Below are positions 17,845-26,232 of a stretch of 32,154 nucleotides of DNA, piece by piece. Below the pieces are notes generated by a model. It ran no database searches. It was not told the origin of the DNA and worked only from the letters and a program-made list of their open reading frames with translations. The translations under genes were made by a program, and so were the position numbers. The number at the start of each line of letters is the position of its first letter. Positions within the stretch are counted from its first letter, which is position 1. Source of the DNA: a virus; the IMG/VR virus record IMGVR_UViG_3300033064_007095, positions 1-32,154 of that record. One strand, 5' to 3'.

Positions 17845-20526
17845 TTATGCTGAAAAAAGCTCTTTAAAAACTTGAATTATTGGTTTACTTATAAGCTTAT
17901 ATCCATCATCATTAGGATGCAGACCATCCTTAGTTTTTATAGTTAGATTTTTTTCGGTAATACCTGAATAGTTATATAAATCAATTAATTTTAAAGCTTC
18001 TCGCTCGCACGCATATCTAATTGCATTACAATAATCTTCTAATTTATGACTAGCTGTATTAGTTGAAAAAGAAGTGTAATTGTCATTATTTCTTCTTAAA
18101 GGCGTTAGAAAAATAATTTCACAATTATTGTTTTTTGAATAAAGTGAATCAATAGTAAGTCTTAATGCTCCAAAAAATGTTGTTCCCCCAGTATTATTTA
18201 AATAATCTGATGTAGTTCCTAAAGGAATATTTAATTTAAAGTCATTGGTACCTACTAATAATGTATATATATCAAACGAACCTAAAGCTGTTAGTGTACT
18301 TAATATAGAGTTATTACTTCCTGATTGACTTAATGGGTAACCTGACCAGCCTCTATTTAAGAATGATGTAAATATGAACTTTTCTTTAACTAAAGTTTGA
18401 TAACCACGAGCCACATTTGTTGTGCTGGCATAAACAAGACCATCTTGCCAAGTGATACTGTCACCTATTGAAGTCCAACTTTTATTTGTAAGAATAGGTC
18501 CTCCAGGAGGGATATTTGCCGCTAAAGTATCAACTGCAGATTTTAGCGCTACAAGACCTGAAACTCCAGTTTGTTGTATAAGAGGAATTACTTTTTGTAA
18601 CTGTAGCGCTATACTCGTATGAGAAGATACTCTAATATTAGATACACCCGCTGGAATAGTAAACTCAACTCCAAAAGCGGTGTTTTCCTTAAAAAGAATA
18701 ACAGATACAAATACATTAGATGAGTTGTAACCAATGACAGCCGCAGCAGTAGCAACATTAGATATCTCTGTTGTTCCTACATATTTGTAAACATCACCAA
18801 CAACAACGCTTATAAATCCACTAGTCAACCAAGTCGACCCACCACTTGTAGTTCCATCATTTTTCAAATAATAGCTTATAGTATTCAATGCTGGACTTTC
18901 AAATCCGTTTCTAATTGGTGCAAGATTTGTATCTACCGTTGTTGCAATAGTAGATATTATGTTTTCAATAGCAGATATTTTAACTAATAAAGTTACTTTT
19001 CTAAGTTTTAAAACTGTATTATCATTTGAACAAACTCTTATTTTTTTAACTCCAACTGGAATAGTAAACTCAGTTCCATTTGTTGAATTGACTGATCCTA
19101 ATAAAACTGAGTTAAGTGTCACGTTATTTGAATCATAAGCAACTACGGCAACTGCAATATTACTAGTACTTGCATTTCCATAATAAATATATTTTTCTCC
19201 TGCAACTACGTTAAGAACTTGACTCATAGACCAAGTAGTGGCTACAACAAAAGTGCCGTCTGATTTTATATATCGGTCACTAATTGTCAATGATATTTCT
19301 TCATACCCATTTCTAATAATATCGTTATAATATTTAAGTAATGGTGTTAATGTTGGTATTGTATTTAATCCAATTTCTGTATTCGTTTCTTTTCTAATAG
19401 ATAAAGGTAGTGATGATAATAATGAACAAGCTTTTACAATAGCTACACCTGCAGGAACAGTAAATGAAACTCCGCTATCTGAATATATACCAGTTAAAAG
19501 AGCACTAATAAATACTCCATTTGAATCATAACCTCCAACGGAAATGGAAGTTCCGCTTATATCATAAGCATCACCATAATATGTAAACACATCTCCAGGA
19601 TTAACACTAATTGTTGCCATCCTCCACAAAGAGCTTGACGATGTGGCTCCAGTAGGTAATATTCTAAAATTTGTTATTAATTTTGCGTTTTCTTGATACC
19701 CAGTTTTAAGGACATCTAATCCGGCGTACCCACTTAATCTATCCTGCCATTTTGCAGAAGTTCCCGGAATATCTGTTACTAAAGTATTTTGACTAGCAAC
19801 CCAATCTTTACCTAGATAATTTGATTGGTCTCCTGATAAGTATGTTTTTGCCGTCCATGTTTCTGTTTTACTGGATTTTTCGCTTAAAATTTTACCTTGC
19901 GCGGCGCTTAATGGCTTTGTGGCATCTGTAGAAGTTAAAGAATTGACAACACTTGAAACATCTAATTTTGCGCTTAACATGTCCACCCATTTTGCGCTGG
20001 TACCGGGAACATCTGTAGCGATAATCGCTGCATTAGAGATCCAGTCTTTACCTAAATAATTGACCTGGTCACCTAATAAGTAGGTTTTAGCCGTCCAAGT
20101 TTCAATTTTAATGTTTTTTTCATTTAAAACTTTACCTTGCGCAGCGCTTAATGGCTTTGCGGTTTCGGTAGAATTTAAAGTATTAACAACATCCGAAATA
20201 TTTAATTTGCCTGAAATATCAATATTTGTCAAACTAACAGAATAAACAGTTCCAACTCTTTGAAGTGTTCCAATATTGTTCGCAGGAATAACCATTCCGC
20301 CCCAGTTAACGTAAGTGCCCGGACCAACACCTATCGCATGAATATTGCCTGTAGCCGGTACGGTTGATGAACTAGTCACGTCATTTATAATGGTACTGTA
20401 AACTAATTGCGCTTTAATTGCATTTTCTATATAACTAAAATTATTATTTAAAATCAATCCAGCTTCTCGAGCTGTTGTTCCTGTTTTATCATTTGGCGTG
20501 CTGCCTAAATTTAGTGTTTGTATCAT
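17845..20526 (-). CDS. Tail fibre with C-terminal SGNH/GDSL hydrolase domain (893 aa)
   Basis: Probable receptor-binding, glycan-deacylating fibre. The N-terminus (LNLGSTPNDKTGTTAREAGL) is a common fibre attachment motif. Residues ~100-270 contain two copies of a chaperone-like segment (ETWTAKTYL…DQ…NYLGKDW…GTSAKW). Residues ~275-640 contain three diverged copies of a beta domain (GDVFTYYGDAYDISGTSISV; GEKYIYYG; GDVYKYVG, each ending in PAGV or PVGV plus a serine-rich strand). The C-terminal SGNH domain has block I GDS (S690), RGWSG (~727), GTND (759-762) and DGLH (D867, H870), so the catalytic set is complete. Such domains remove O-acetyl groups from surface polysaccharide. Confidence 0.85.
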   Translation of the reverse strand: MIQTLNLGSTPNDKTGTTAREAGLILNNNFSYIENAIKAQLVYSTIINDVTSSSTVPATGNIHAIGVGPGTYVNWGGMVIPANNIGTLQRVGTVYSVSLTNIDISGKLNISDVVNTLNSTETAKPLSAAQGKVLNEKNIKIETWTAKTYLLGDQVNYLGKDWISNAAIIATDVPGTSAKWVDMLSAKLDVSSVVNSLTSTDATKPLSAAQGKILSEKSSKTETWTAKTYLSGDQSNYLGKDWVASQNTLVTDIPGTSAKWQDRLSGYAGLDVLKTGYQENAKLITNFRILPTGATSSSSLWRMATISVNPGDVFTYYGDAYDISGTSISVGGYDSNGVFISALLTGIYSDSGVSFTVPAGVAIVKACSLLSSLPLSIRKETNTEIGLNTIPTLTPLLKYYNDIIRNGYEEISLTISDRYIKSDGTFVVATTWSMSQVLNVVAGEKYIYYGNASTSNIAVAVVAYDSNNVTLNSVLLGSVNSTNGTEFTIPVGVKKIRVCSNDNTVLKLRKVTLLVKISAIENIISTIATTVDTNLAPIRNGFESPALNTISYYLKNDGTTSGGSTWLTSGFISVVVGDVYKYVGTTEISNVATAAAVIGYNSSNVFVSVILFKENTAFGVEFTIPAGVSNIRVSSHTSIALQLQKVIPLIQQTGVSGLVALKSAVDTLAANIPPGGPILTNKSWTSIGDSITWQDGLVYASTTNVARGYQTLVKEKFIFTSFLNRGWSGYPLSQSGSNNSILSTLTALGSFDIYTLLVGTNDFKLNIPLGTTSDYLNNTGGTTFFGALRLTIDSLYSKNNNCEIIFLTPLRRNNDNYTSFSTNTASHKLEDYCNAIRYACEREALKLIDLYNYSGITEKNLTIKTKDGLHPNDDGYKLISKPIIQVFKELFSA

Positions 20527-20536
20527 ACTAATTTAT

Positions 20537-20686
20537 TTATTTTTGATCAAATGTATTTTCTGTTGAATCAAATGTTACTTCTACGCTATCAAATGTGAAA
20601 TCAAATGCTGGAGGTGTTATTTTTGATGCTGTTATAGGCGGAAACTTACTGTTCCCTACGGCTATTCGTTTTATATCTGTTTGCAT
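20537..20686 (-). CDS. Small protein with TFDS heptad repeats (49 aa)
   Basis: Starts MQTDIKRIAVGNSKFPPITA at 20686. The C-terminus repeats a seven-residue unit: FTFDSVEV, TFDSTEN, TFDQK. An upstream ATG at 20722 would overlap the previous gene by 32 bp; the internal ATG leaves a 4-bp gap and is preferred. It lies between the baseplate protein and the fibre, so it may be a small adaptor or fibre-assembly protein (inference). Family not recognised. Confidence 0.55.
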   Translation of the reverse strand: MQTDIKRIAVGNSKFPPITASKITPPAFDFTFDSVEVTFDSTENTFDQK

Positions 20687-20690
20687 AATA

Positions 20691-23483
20691 TTACGTTGTT
20701 GCCATATACGATTCCTGTTCAAGCGGTAATCCTATAATATTTAGATTTCCATTAGTAACTAAAACCGTGTTTAATTTAATCTTACTTTTTACAAAACTAT
20801 AATCATTTACTCCACCGGTACCCACTGCACCTGTTGCATTTAAAGTGATATAAATAATATCTGAAGCAATATAATTTAAGGATAAAAGTATATTTTGCGA
20901 ATTTCCTAACCTGTTGGAGCTTTCTATAACTACCCCATTTTTTTCGATCACATATCCAGCAGATGAATAACTGCTAAATTTTGATCCCGCCATGTTTACT
21001 AATCCTTCAAACACACCATATAAAGCCACTGAATCTGTGGCCAAAATACTAGGCGAAAGCAGTAATTGGTATTTTTTACTTTTTTTACCTACCGCATTAA
21101 CAACCTGTGTTGTTGTTTCTGAAATTAAATTTAAAGTCACCGTATAATTTTTGATCCTAATTAAATTAATCGTGTCAGTTGCAGTTGCTCCTTTGCTGTC
21201 TGTAACTTTAATTTGGTACGTATAAAAATCTGAAGTAAGATTTGTTATTGTGGTCGATAGACTTGAATTTGTTGTAATGATATCACCTGCATTACCTACA
21301 ACTTTGCTCCATTTTTGCAAAAAGATATAGCCATCAGGATCATATGCAGTGGCTGTAAGCGATGCTGTAGTAACCCCTTCGGCAAGAAAAATATCATTCC
21401 CGGCTAAAACTATCGGCGGAATATTGTCATCTCCTAGTGTAGTTGAAGCAGCATCTTTATAATGTGATCGACCCAATGTTAAGGTCGATTTATTTTCGTC
21501 TAAATTCCAGGAGCAATTGAGCACGTAAAAATCTTTTTCGTACACGTATTTAAATAAAATAATATCATTGAATTTTACAGCATCCAGGGCCGTTAGATCT
21601 ATTTTTTCAACCGCCTGATTAAAAATCCTACGGTAAATATTAGCCACCACCTGGCTGTAGGAACTGTTTTCAATTTTATAAATAGCATCAGTCCATTGGA
21701 TCCAATGATTACGTGATGAAACAACATCATCAACAGCGTATTTTTTTACGACAAAATTTCCCGAAGTATAACGAATCGCGGTTTCAACCACCATTTGTTC
21801 GCCATTATTAAAATTGTAAAAAACATTTAGAACATTTACGGCAATAGTATTAAAATATACAGAATATTGATTTTCAGATACAAGATTTGCCCCTTCAAGC
21901 TGCACCACTGCATAATATTTACCCTTTAAAACAAAAGCGTATAAAATAGGCACCTGAATTTCGTTAAAAAACGTAGTTTGTTCTTTAAGTTTTTTCAAAC
22001 GAAATCCTTGTGAAACGCCGGATTTATCATCAGAAAAAGTTAATTCTACTTCTTTATCAATACTAAATTCACCCGAAATTAAATCGGTAATTTTTTCTTC
22101 TTCTTTAAATGAAATTACGGTCAAAGTTGCCGTATCGATCAGTATGCCTTCAATACGATTTACGCTGGTTATTCCGGTTGGTCCGTAAAAGCGAAGATCT
22201 AATAATCCTTCTATTAAAAAAATATGTTCTATTCCAATTTCAGCTTCGCCGGCATCATTAAAAATCAAATTTTCATTATCTGAAACGGTATTTTTAAAAT
22301 TAGAATAAATCACGGTATTATTAAAAATCACTTCATATTTGAAAGGATTTTTCCACAGCAACATGTCAATTGGATTATCGGTAATGAAAGCCGGCTTTTT
22401 TATTTTAAATTTGAATTCAAATTTTACTTTTTGATTGTTTGCAATAAATATTTTTTCGCGCAACGAAATGTATTGCGTATTATCTTGATTGTAATTAGTA
22501 CTTGATGGCGTTCCTAAAATGTAGCTTTTATTGTAAAAAGTACAATAATAATCGGGTGCCAAACATTTAGCATAAAAACCGCCGTTTGACATCCAGGAAC
22601 TCGCGTGGATTTCGCCTTTTACACCAGTAACAATTACCCAACCGGTGTTTTCTTCTTTACTGATTGTTTTAAGTAGTTCAGGTGCTACTTTCTTATGTTT
22701 AACAATAATTTCATTGTAAGGCGGTATGATCGTCACCGTAGGCGTTTGCAAAGCCATGATATTTTTCAATAAACGATTATAGGTCACATTTTCGATAAAA
22801 ACACCGGCTGGATCATACACTTTATAGTTCGCCTGACGAACGTTTCTTTGATTGATTCCTTCAATATTCCAGCGATTGTCCGCCTGATAACACACGCAAA
22901 GTGTGTCTTGCAAAAGCGTTTCTAAAATCGAATAGGCATCTTTTTTATTTTTGCTATCGATAAAATTTTCGGTGTTGATGTAGATCGTGTTCCAGTCTTT
23001 GTTCTCAAAGTTTTCGATGGCCGGATTGAAATATAAATTTAAGTTTAAGCCGGTAAGAATTAAGATTTGACTATAAATATCAATCAAGGATTTTTCGCGG
23101 ATGTAGTATTCATCAGGCAAATATTTTCCTTTCAAGCGGCCTAGTCCATCGCTAGCGGTAAAGGACACAAAGAAGCAGCCATTTTTGTATGGTTCAGAAT
23201 ACAGGTCCGGCAAAATATAACCTTGCCAAACAACAGCATCATCAACACTATTTTTTACCTGTACTTTATATTTACGCTCATCACCGGTAAAGAATCCAAT
23301 AAAGGCCGCATCATCAGCAGTGGTGGTTAACATGTCGAAATTGAATTCTGAAGTCACAATTGATAAAGTATCCTTTGCATCACCACCGTTCCAGTTCAGG
23401 ACGATTCCTGAAGCCGAAGCATTTTCGACCACGACTTGCGTCAATGGCGAAGTGGTGTTGATGATGTCTATATAGTAACTCAT
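20691..23483 (-). CDS. Large baseplate/distal tail hub protein with Ig-like domain (930 aa)
   Basis: It lies directly after the tape measure, where Dit/Tal-type hub proteins are found, and overlaps it by 1 bp. The N-terminal ~130 residues (MSYYIDIINTTSPLTQVVVE, VVWQGYILPDLYSEPYKNGC, FFVSFTASDGLGRLKGKYLP) look like a tail-associated hub domain. The middle is beta-rich (receptor or carrier modules). Around residues 690-780 is a PKD-like fold (PPIVLAGNDIFLAEG, TATAYDPDGYIFLQKWSKVV, ITVTD-like YQIKVTDSKGATATDTI). No peptidase or lysozyme motif is visible. Exact hub function is inferred from order. Confidence 0.7.
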   Translation of the reverse strand: MSYYIDIINTTSPLTQVVVENASASGIVLNWNGGDAKDTLSIVTSEFNFDMLTTTADDAAFIGFFTGDERKYKVQVKNSVDDAVVWQGYILPDLYSEPYKNGCFFVSFTASDGLGRLKGKYLPDEYYIREKSLIDIYSQILILTGLNLNLYFNPAIENFENKDWNTIYINTENFIDSKNKKDAYSILETLLQDTLCVCYQADNRWNIEGINQRNVRQANYKVYDPAGVFIENVTYNRLLKNIMALQTPTVTIIPPYNEIIVKHKKVAPELLKTISKEENTGWVIVTGVKGEIHASSWMSNGGFYAKCLAPDYYCTFYNKSYILGTPSSTNYNQDNTQYISLREKIFIANNQKVKFEFKFKIKKPAFITDNPIDMLLWKNPFKYEVIFNNTVIYSNFKNTVSDNENLIFNDAGEAEIGIEHIFLIEGLLDLRFYGPTGITSVNRIEGILIDTATLTVISFKEEEKITDLISGEFSIDKEVELTFSDDKSGVSQGFRLKKLKEQTTFFNEIQVPILYAFVLKGKYYAVVQLEGANLVSENQYSVYFNTIAVNVLNVFYNFNNGEQMVVETAIRYTSGNFVVKKYAVDDVVSSRNHWIQWTDAIYKIENSSYSQVVANIYRRIFNQAVEKIDLTALDAVKFNDIILFKYVYEKDFYVLNCSWNLDENKSTLTLGRSHYKDAASTTLGDDNIPPIVLAGNDIFLAEGVTTASLTATAYDPDGYIFLQKWSKVVGNAGDIITTNSSLSTTITNLTSDFYTYQIKVTDSKGATATDTINLIRIKNYTVTLNLISETTTQVVNAVGKKSKKYQLLLSPSILATDSVALYGVFEGLVNMAGSKFSSYSSAGYVIEKNGVVIESSNRLGNSQNILLSLNYIASDIIYITLNATGAVGTGGVNDYSFVKSKIKLNTVLVTNGNLNIIGLPLEQESYMATT

Positions 23484-25978
23484 TATCCTATGCGGTTTTT
23501 ACGAGCGTTGGCACGTTCGATGATTACTAATAAATCTGATCCTTGAATTTTTGTCGAGGAAACAAAACCGCTTTCGGTTGTATTCATGGAGCCATAAAGA
23601 TTGGCTTGTTGTTTTTGGTTCAGGATCAATTCGCCGGAATTTACCCGGGCTAATATTTTGTCACCATAAAAGGATGATCCACCTACAACACCACCGCTTT
23701 CAAAACGGCCAGCGTTTTCGAATTTGGAAGAAATCACGGTTGATAAAGCCACTAAAGCAATACCGGCCACAACAGCACCTATACCTGAAAACTTTAATTT
23801 ATCAAAAGCAATTCGAGCAATACCTATCGCAATTAATTGTTTTCCCAGGTCTTTCATGAAATTTGCCACTAAACCGAGCATACCCGAAAATAAAGAACCT
23901 AAGCTTTGCGTTCCGGCAATTACACCGCCAATGGCTTCACCAAAACCAACCGCTGCATTTTCAGCAAGCTGTTCGACAGCAGTACTAATTTCAGCAGATA
24001 AATCATAAAAAATAGTTTTAATTTCACCGGAAACCGACTTATATCCAGCGACTTTTGCTTGCATTTCTTCCAGCAGTTTGGTAAAACCGCCAGCACCAAA
24101 AAACAATGATGATGGATCGAATTTCAACGCTTTTGCAAAGTCTAATGCTTTAATTCTATCTTCAGCCAGTTTAACCTGGTCCGCAGTGGTGGCAACATTA
24201 TCAGCAAAATTTCTTAATTCAGCAATTTTTTCTTCATAAGATCCTTTACTTCCCTGAACTGAACTTGTATTGATAACAATTTCAATCGGCTTTATGTTTT
24301 CGTTTTTTAGCTTTTTGACTTCTTTGCCTATACCAGCAACAGATCCAGCCACCGCGCCGTTAAGAATGATTTCGTTTTCTTTTAATTTTCCGGTTTTAGC
24401 GTTGTATTCCTGTTTTGCGTTTAACAAGACATTATCTTGTTTTAATGCATCATTGTTGAATTTTGTCAGGTCCGCATTTTGAATTGCTAGTAAACGAGTT
24501 TGTGCACTAATTGCATTGCTTTTGCTAATTGTAACACGAGCCGTTCTTTCGCCAGCATTTGCCTCTTGCAATACAATTTCGTTTGATCCGTTTCGTAAAC
24601 GTAAAATTTCAGCTTCAGTGGCTGTAATATTTTCGCGAAGTTTTAATTCCTTTGCAATTCTATCATTTGCATTTTTTTGCAATTGGCCATCAATAGCAGC
24701 GGCACGCGATTTATTAAATATAGCATCGCGCAAATCATCATAAGATTTTTTTGCGGTGCCGTTTTTAATCGCTTCATCATCGATATTTTTAAAGTAGGCC
24801 GGATATAAAGCTTGCAATTGATCGACCGCCTTTTTACGTTCGTCAGTTGATAGTTTAACATTAGTAGCTGATTGATATAATTTATCTAAGGAAGCAACCT
24901 CACCAGTAGCCAGTTCATTTCCTTTTTTTAATGCATCATTTAACTGGGTTTGACCGCTAACAGCTTCTTTTGATTTTTGCGAAAATGCATAAATAGCCGT
25001 GCCTATAGCGATAATTGCCAGGGCAGCAGCTGCATATGGATTTGCTATAATTACCGTATTTAAAGCAGCAAACTTTGTGATCAAAGTAGGTATAAAAGTT
25101 AATAATCCACCTATCCCGGACAATAAAGGACCTATTGCAGCAGCAATGGCAGCGATAACAATAATGGTTGTTTTTGTGCCTTCGGATAAATTACCAAAAG
25201 AAGTGACCATTCCGTTTAAACTTTTAATCACCGAAGTAAATAATGGTAAAACGATAGAACCAAATTGTTGCGCTAATTGTTTTAATGATTCCTGGAATAT
25301 TCGCATTTGGTTTGCAGCACCGCCCTGGGTTCGTATAAAATCGCCCTGTGAATTTTTAGTAACTGATAAAATATAATTGTATCGCAATTGCACTTTTTCG
25401 GCCTGTGACATTTGCTCATAATTTTTTTTGATACCGGAATTTAATGCAAATTGCTTCAAGTTGACTTCGGTCATTACGATTCCCAACTTTTTTAAACTTT
25501 CTGTTTCACCGGTAAAAATCGCTGAAATGGCAGTGTTTGCAATGTCGATCGAAATATTTTTAAACGAAGCTAAATCACCGGCTAACCCTACTAAGGATGT
25601 TGACATTTTAGCCGCCTGCCCGTTGGTCAATCCCATTGAGGTTCCCATGTCACCATAGGCCGAAGCCATATTTAGTGCGGTACCTTCGGCGATACCAAAT
25701 GATTCTAAGGAAGTTTTTGCAAAATCTTTGACTTCAGCAGATGATCCTTTAAAAGAAACATCAACTTTGTTTAAGGACTCGTTGTAATCACTAGCGAATT
25801 TGATGGCAGCAGCACCAGCGGCAAGAATAGGCAGTGTCACGAAAGTAGACATTGTGCGTCCTATTGCCTGGAATTGTTTTCCAGCTTTTTCGACTTGGCG
25901 CAAAGCCGTTTGCATTTCAGTTGAAAAGCCTTTTAAATCAGCAGTAAATTTTACGTTAATACTCGCTAATGAAGCCAT
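23483..25978 (-). CDS. Tail tape measure protein
   Basis: Sets tail length and helps DNA cross the envelope. The 831 residues start MASLASINVKFTADLKGFST, characteristic of the PhageMin_Tail (TP901 core) family, with the core at about 95-300 (ASAYGDMGTSMGLTNGQAAK, KNSQGDFIRTQGGAANQMRI). Two hydrophobic stretches (about 272-300 and 315-330, TTIIVIAAIAAAIGPLLSGI) could insert into membrane. The C-terminal part carries a further hydrophobic helix (IGAVVAGIALVALSTVISS). A late-promoter module (P2) lies upstream, so it begins the second late unit. The chaperone G/GT gene is upstream as expected. Confidence 0.92.
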   Translation of the reverse strand: MASLASINVKFTADLKGFSTEMQTALRQVEKAGKQFQAIGRTMSTFVTLPILAAGAAAIKFASDYNESLNKVDVSFKGSSAEVKDFAKTSLESFGIAEGTALNMASAYGDMGTSMGLTNGQAAKMSTSLVGLAGDLASFKNISIDIANTAISAIFTGETESLKKLGIVMTEVNLKQFALNSGIKKNYEQMSQAEKVQLRYNYILSVTKNSQGDFIRTQGGAANQMRIFQESLKQLAQQFGSIVLPLFTSVIKSLNGMVTSFGNLSEGTKTTIIVIAAIAAAIGPLLSGIGGLLTFIPTLITKFAALNTVIIANPYAAAALAIIAIGTAIYAFSQKSKEAVSGQTQLNDALKKGNELATGEVASLDKLYQSATNVKLSTDERKKAVDQLQALYPAYFKNIDDEAIKNGTAKKSYDDLRDAIFNKSRAAAIDGQLQKNANDRIAKELKLRENITATEAEILRLRNGSNEIVLQEANAGERTARVTISKSNAISAQTRLLAIQNADLTKFNNDALKQDNVLLNAKQEYNAKTGKLKENEIILNGAVAGSVAGIGKEVKKLKNENIKPIEIVINTSSVQGSKGSYEEKIAELRNFADNVATTADQVKLAEDRIKALDFAKALKFDPSSLFFGAGGFTKLLEEMQAKVAGYKSVSGEIKTIFYDLSAEISTAVEQLAENAAVGFGEAIGGVIAGTQSLGSLFSGMLGLVANFMKDLGKQLIAIGIARIAFDKLKFSGIGAVVAGIALVALSTVISSKFENAGRFESGGVVGGSSFYGDKILARVNSGELILNQKQQANLYGSMNTTESGFVSSTKIQGSDLLVIIERANARKNRIG

Positions 25979-25998
25979 TGAAATGCGTTTAAGATTAT

Positions 25999-26049
25999 GT
26001 AAAAATACTTTTACGCTTGGCTTTAAATGGTTTGAAGTTTACACTATTT
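25999..26049 (-). promoter_or_regulatory. Late promoter module P2 (before tape measure)
   Basis: The 22-bp box (26049 to 26028) is identical to those at 475-496 and 26211-26232. It is followed by exactly 20 bp and TATTTTTAC (26007-25999). Beyond the -7 element it shares TAATCTTAAA with P3. Predicted RNA start is near 25993, 15 nt before the tape measure ATG (25978). It lies just after a strong terminator, so tape measure and distal genes depend on it. Confidence 0.75.
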
Positions 26050-26082
26050 GCAATTAATTATACAGTAGGGTAAATGATTTGC

Positions 26083-26118
26083 AAAAAAAAAATCCAGTGC
26101 GTGAGCACCGGATTTTTT
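26083..26118 (-). terminator. Strong intrinsic terminator between GT gene and P2
   Basis: AATCCAGTGC (26091-26100) pairs with GCACCGGATT (26105-26114) through one G-U pair and a 4-nt loop. The stem is extended by A/T pairs. On the minus strand eight or more T residues follow (26090-26083). It ends both the portal-to-GT operon and the short RNA predicted from P3. A T6 run on the other side may make it bidirectional. Confidence 0.9.
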
Positions 26119-26177
26119 CACCTAATTTAACAATAAAAAAACTATTTATAAAGAACTCCCCAGCACTTGTATTTTAA
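26083..26177 (-). ncRNA. Predicted small RNA from promoter P3
   Basis: Between the P3 -7 element (26190-26182) and the terminator there are about 95 nt with no ATG on the minus strand and no reading frame of note. The only GTG opens six codons. The 5' part contains AAGTGCTGGGGAGTTC and the 3' part the terminator hairpin. The 248-bp gap from 25979 to 26226 holds only P2, this unit and P3. Transcription is inferred from promoter similarity; the strand and end are well defined. Confidence 0.5.
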
Positions 26178-26181
26178 GATT

Positions 26182-26232
26182 ATAAAAATATAATAGTACG
26201 TATTTAGTTTTGGTTTGAAGTTTACACTATTT
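26182..26232 (-). promoter_or_regulatory. Late promoter module P3 (overlaps end of GT gene)
   Basis: The third copy of the 22-bp box (26232 to 26211) overlaps the GT stop codon (26229-26227). It is followed by exactly 20 bp and TATTTTTAT (26190-26182). Unlike P1 and P2 it is not followed by a gene but by the terminator about 70 bp later. It is either the promoter of a small RNA or a duplicate relic of P2. Confidence 0.65.

Noticed and set aside
20687-20722. Upstream start at 20722 for the TFDS protein
   Set aside because: It would overlap the baseplate gene by 32 bp; the ATG at 20686 gives the compact spacing seen elsewhere.
23551-25658. Several plus-strand frames opposite the tape measure
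   Set aside because: They are long open antisense frames caused by the codon bias of a large low-stop gene.
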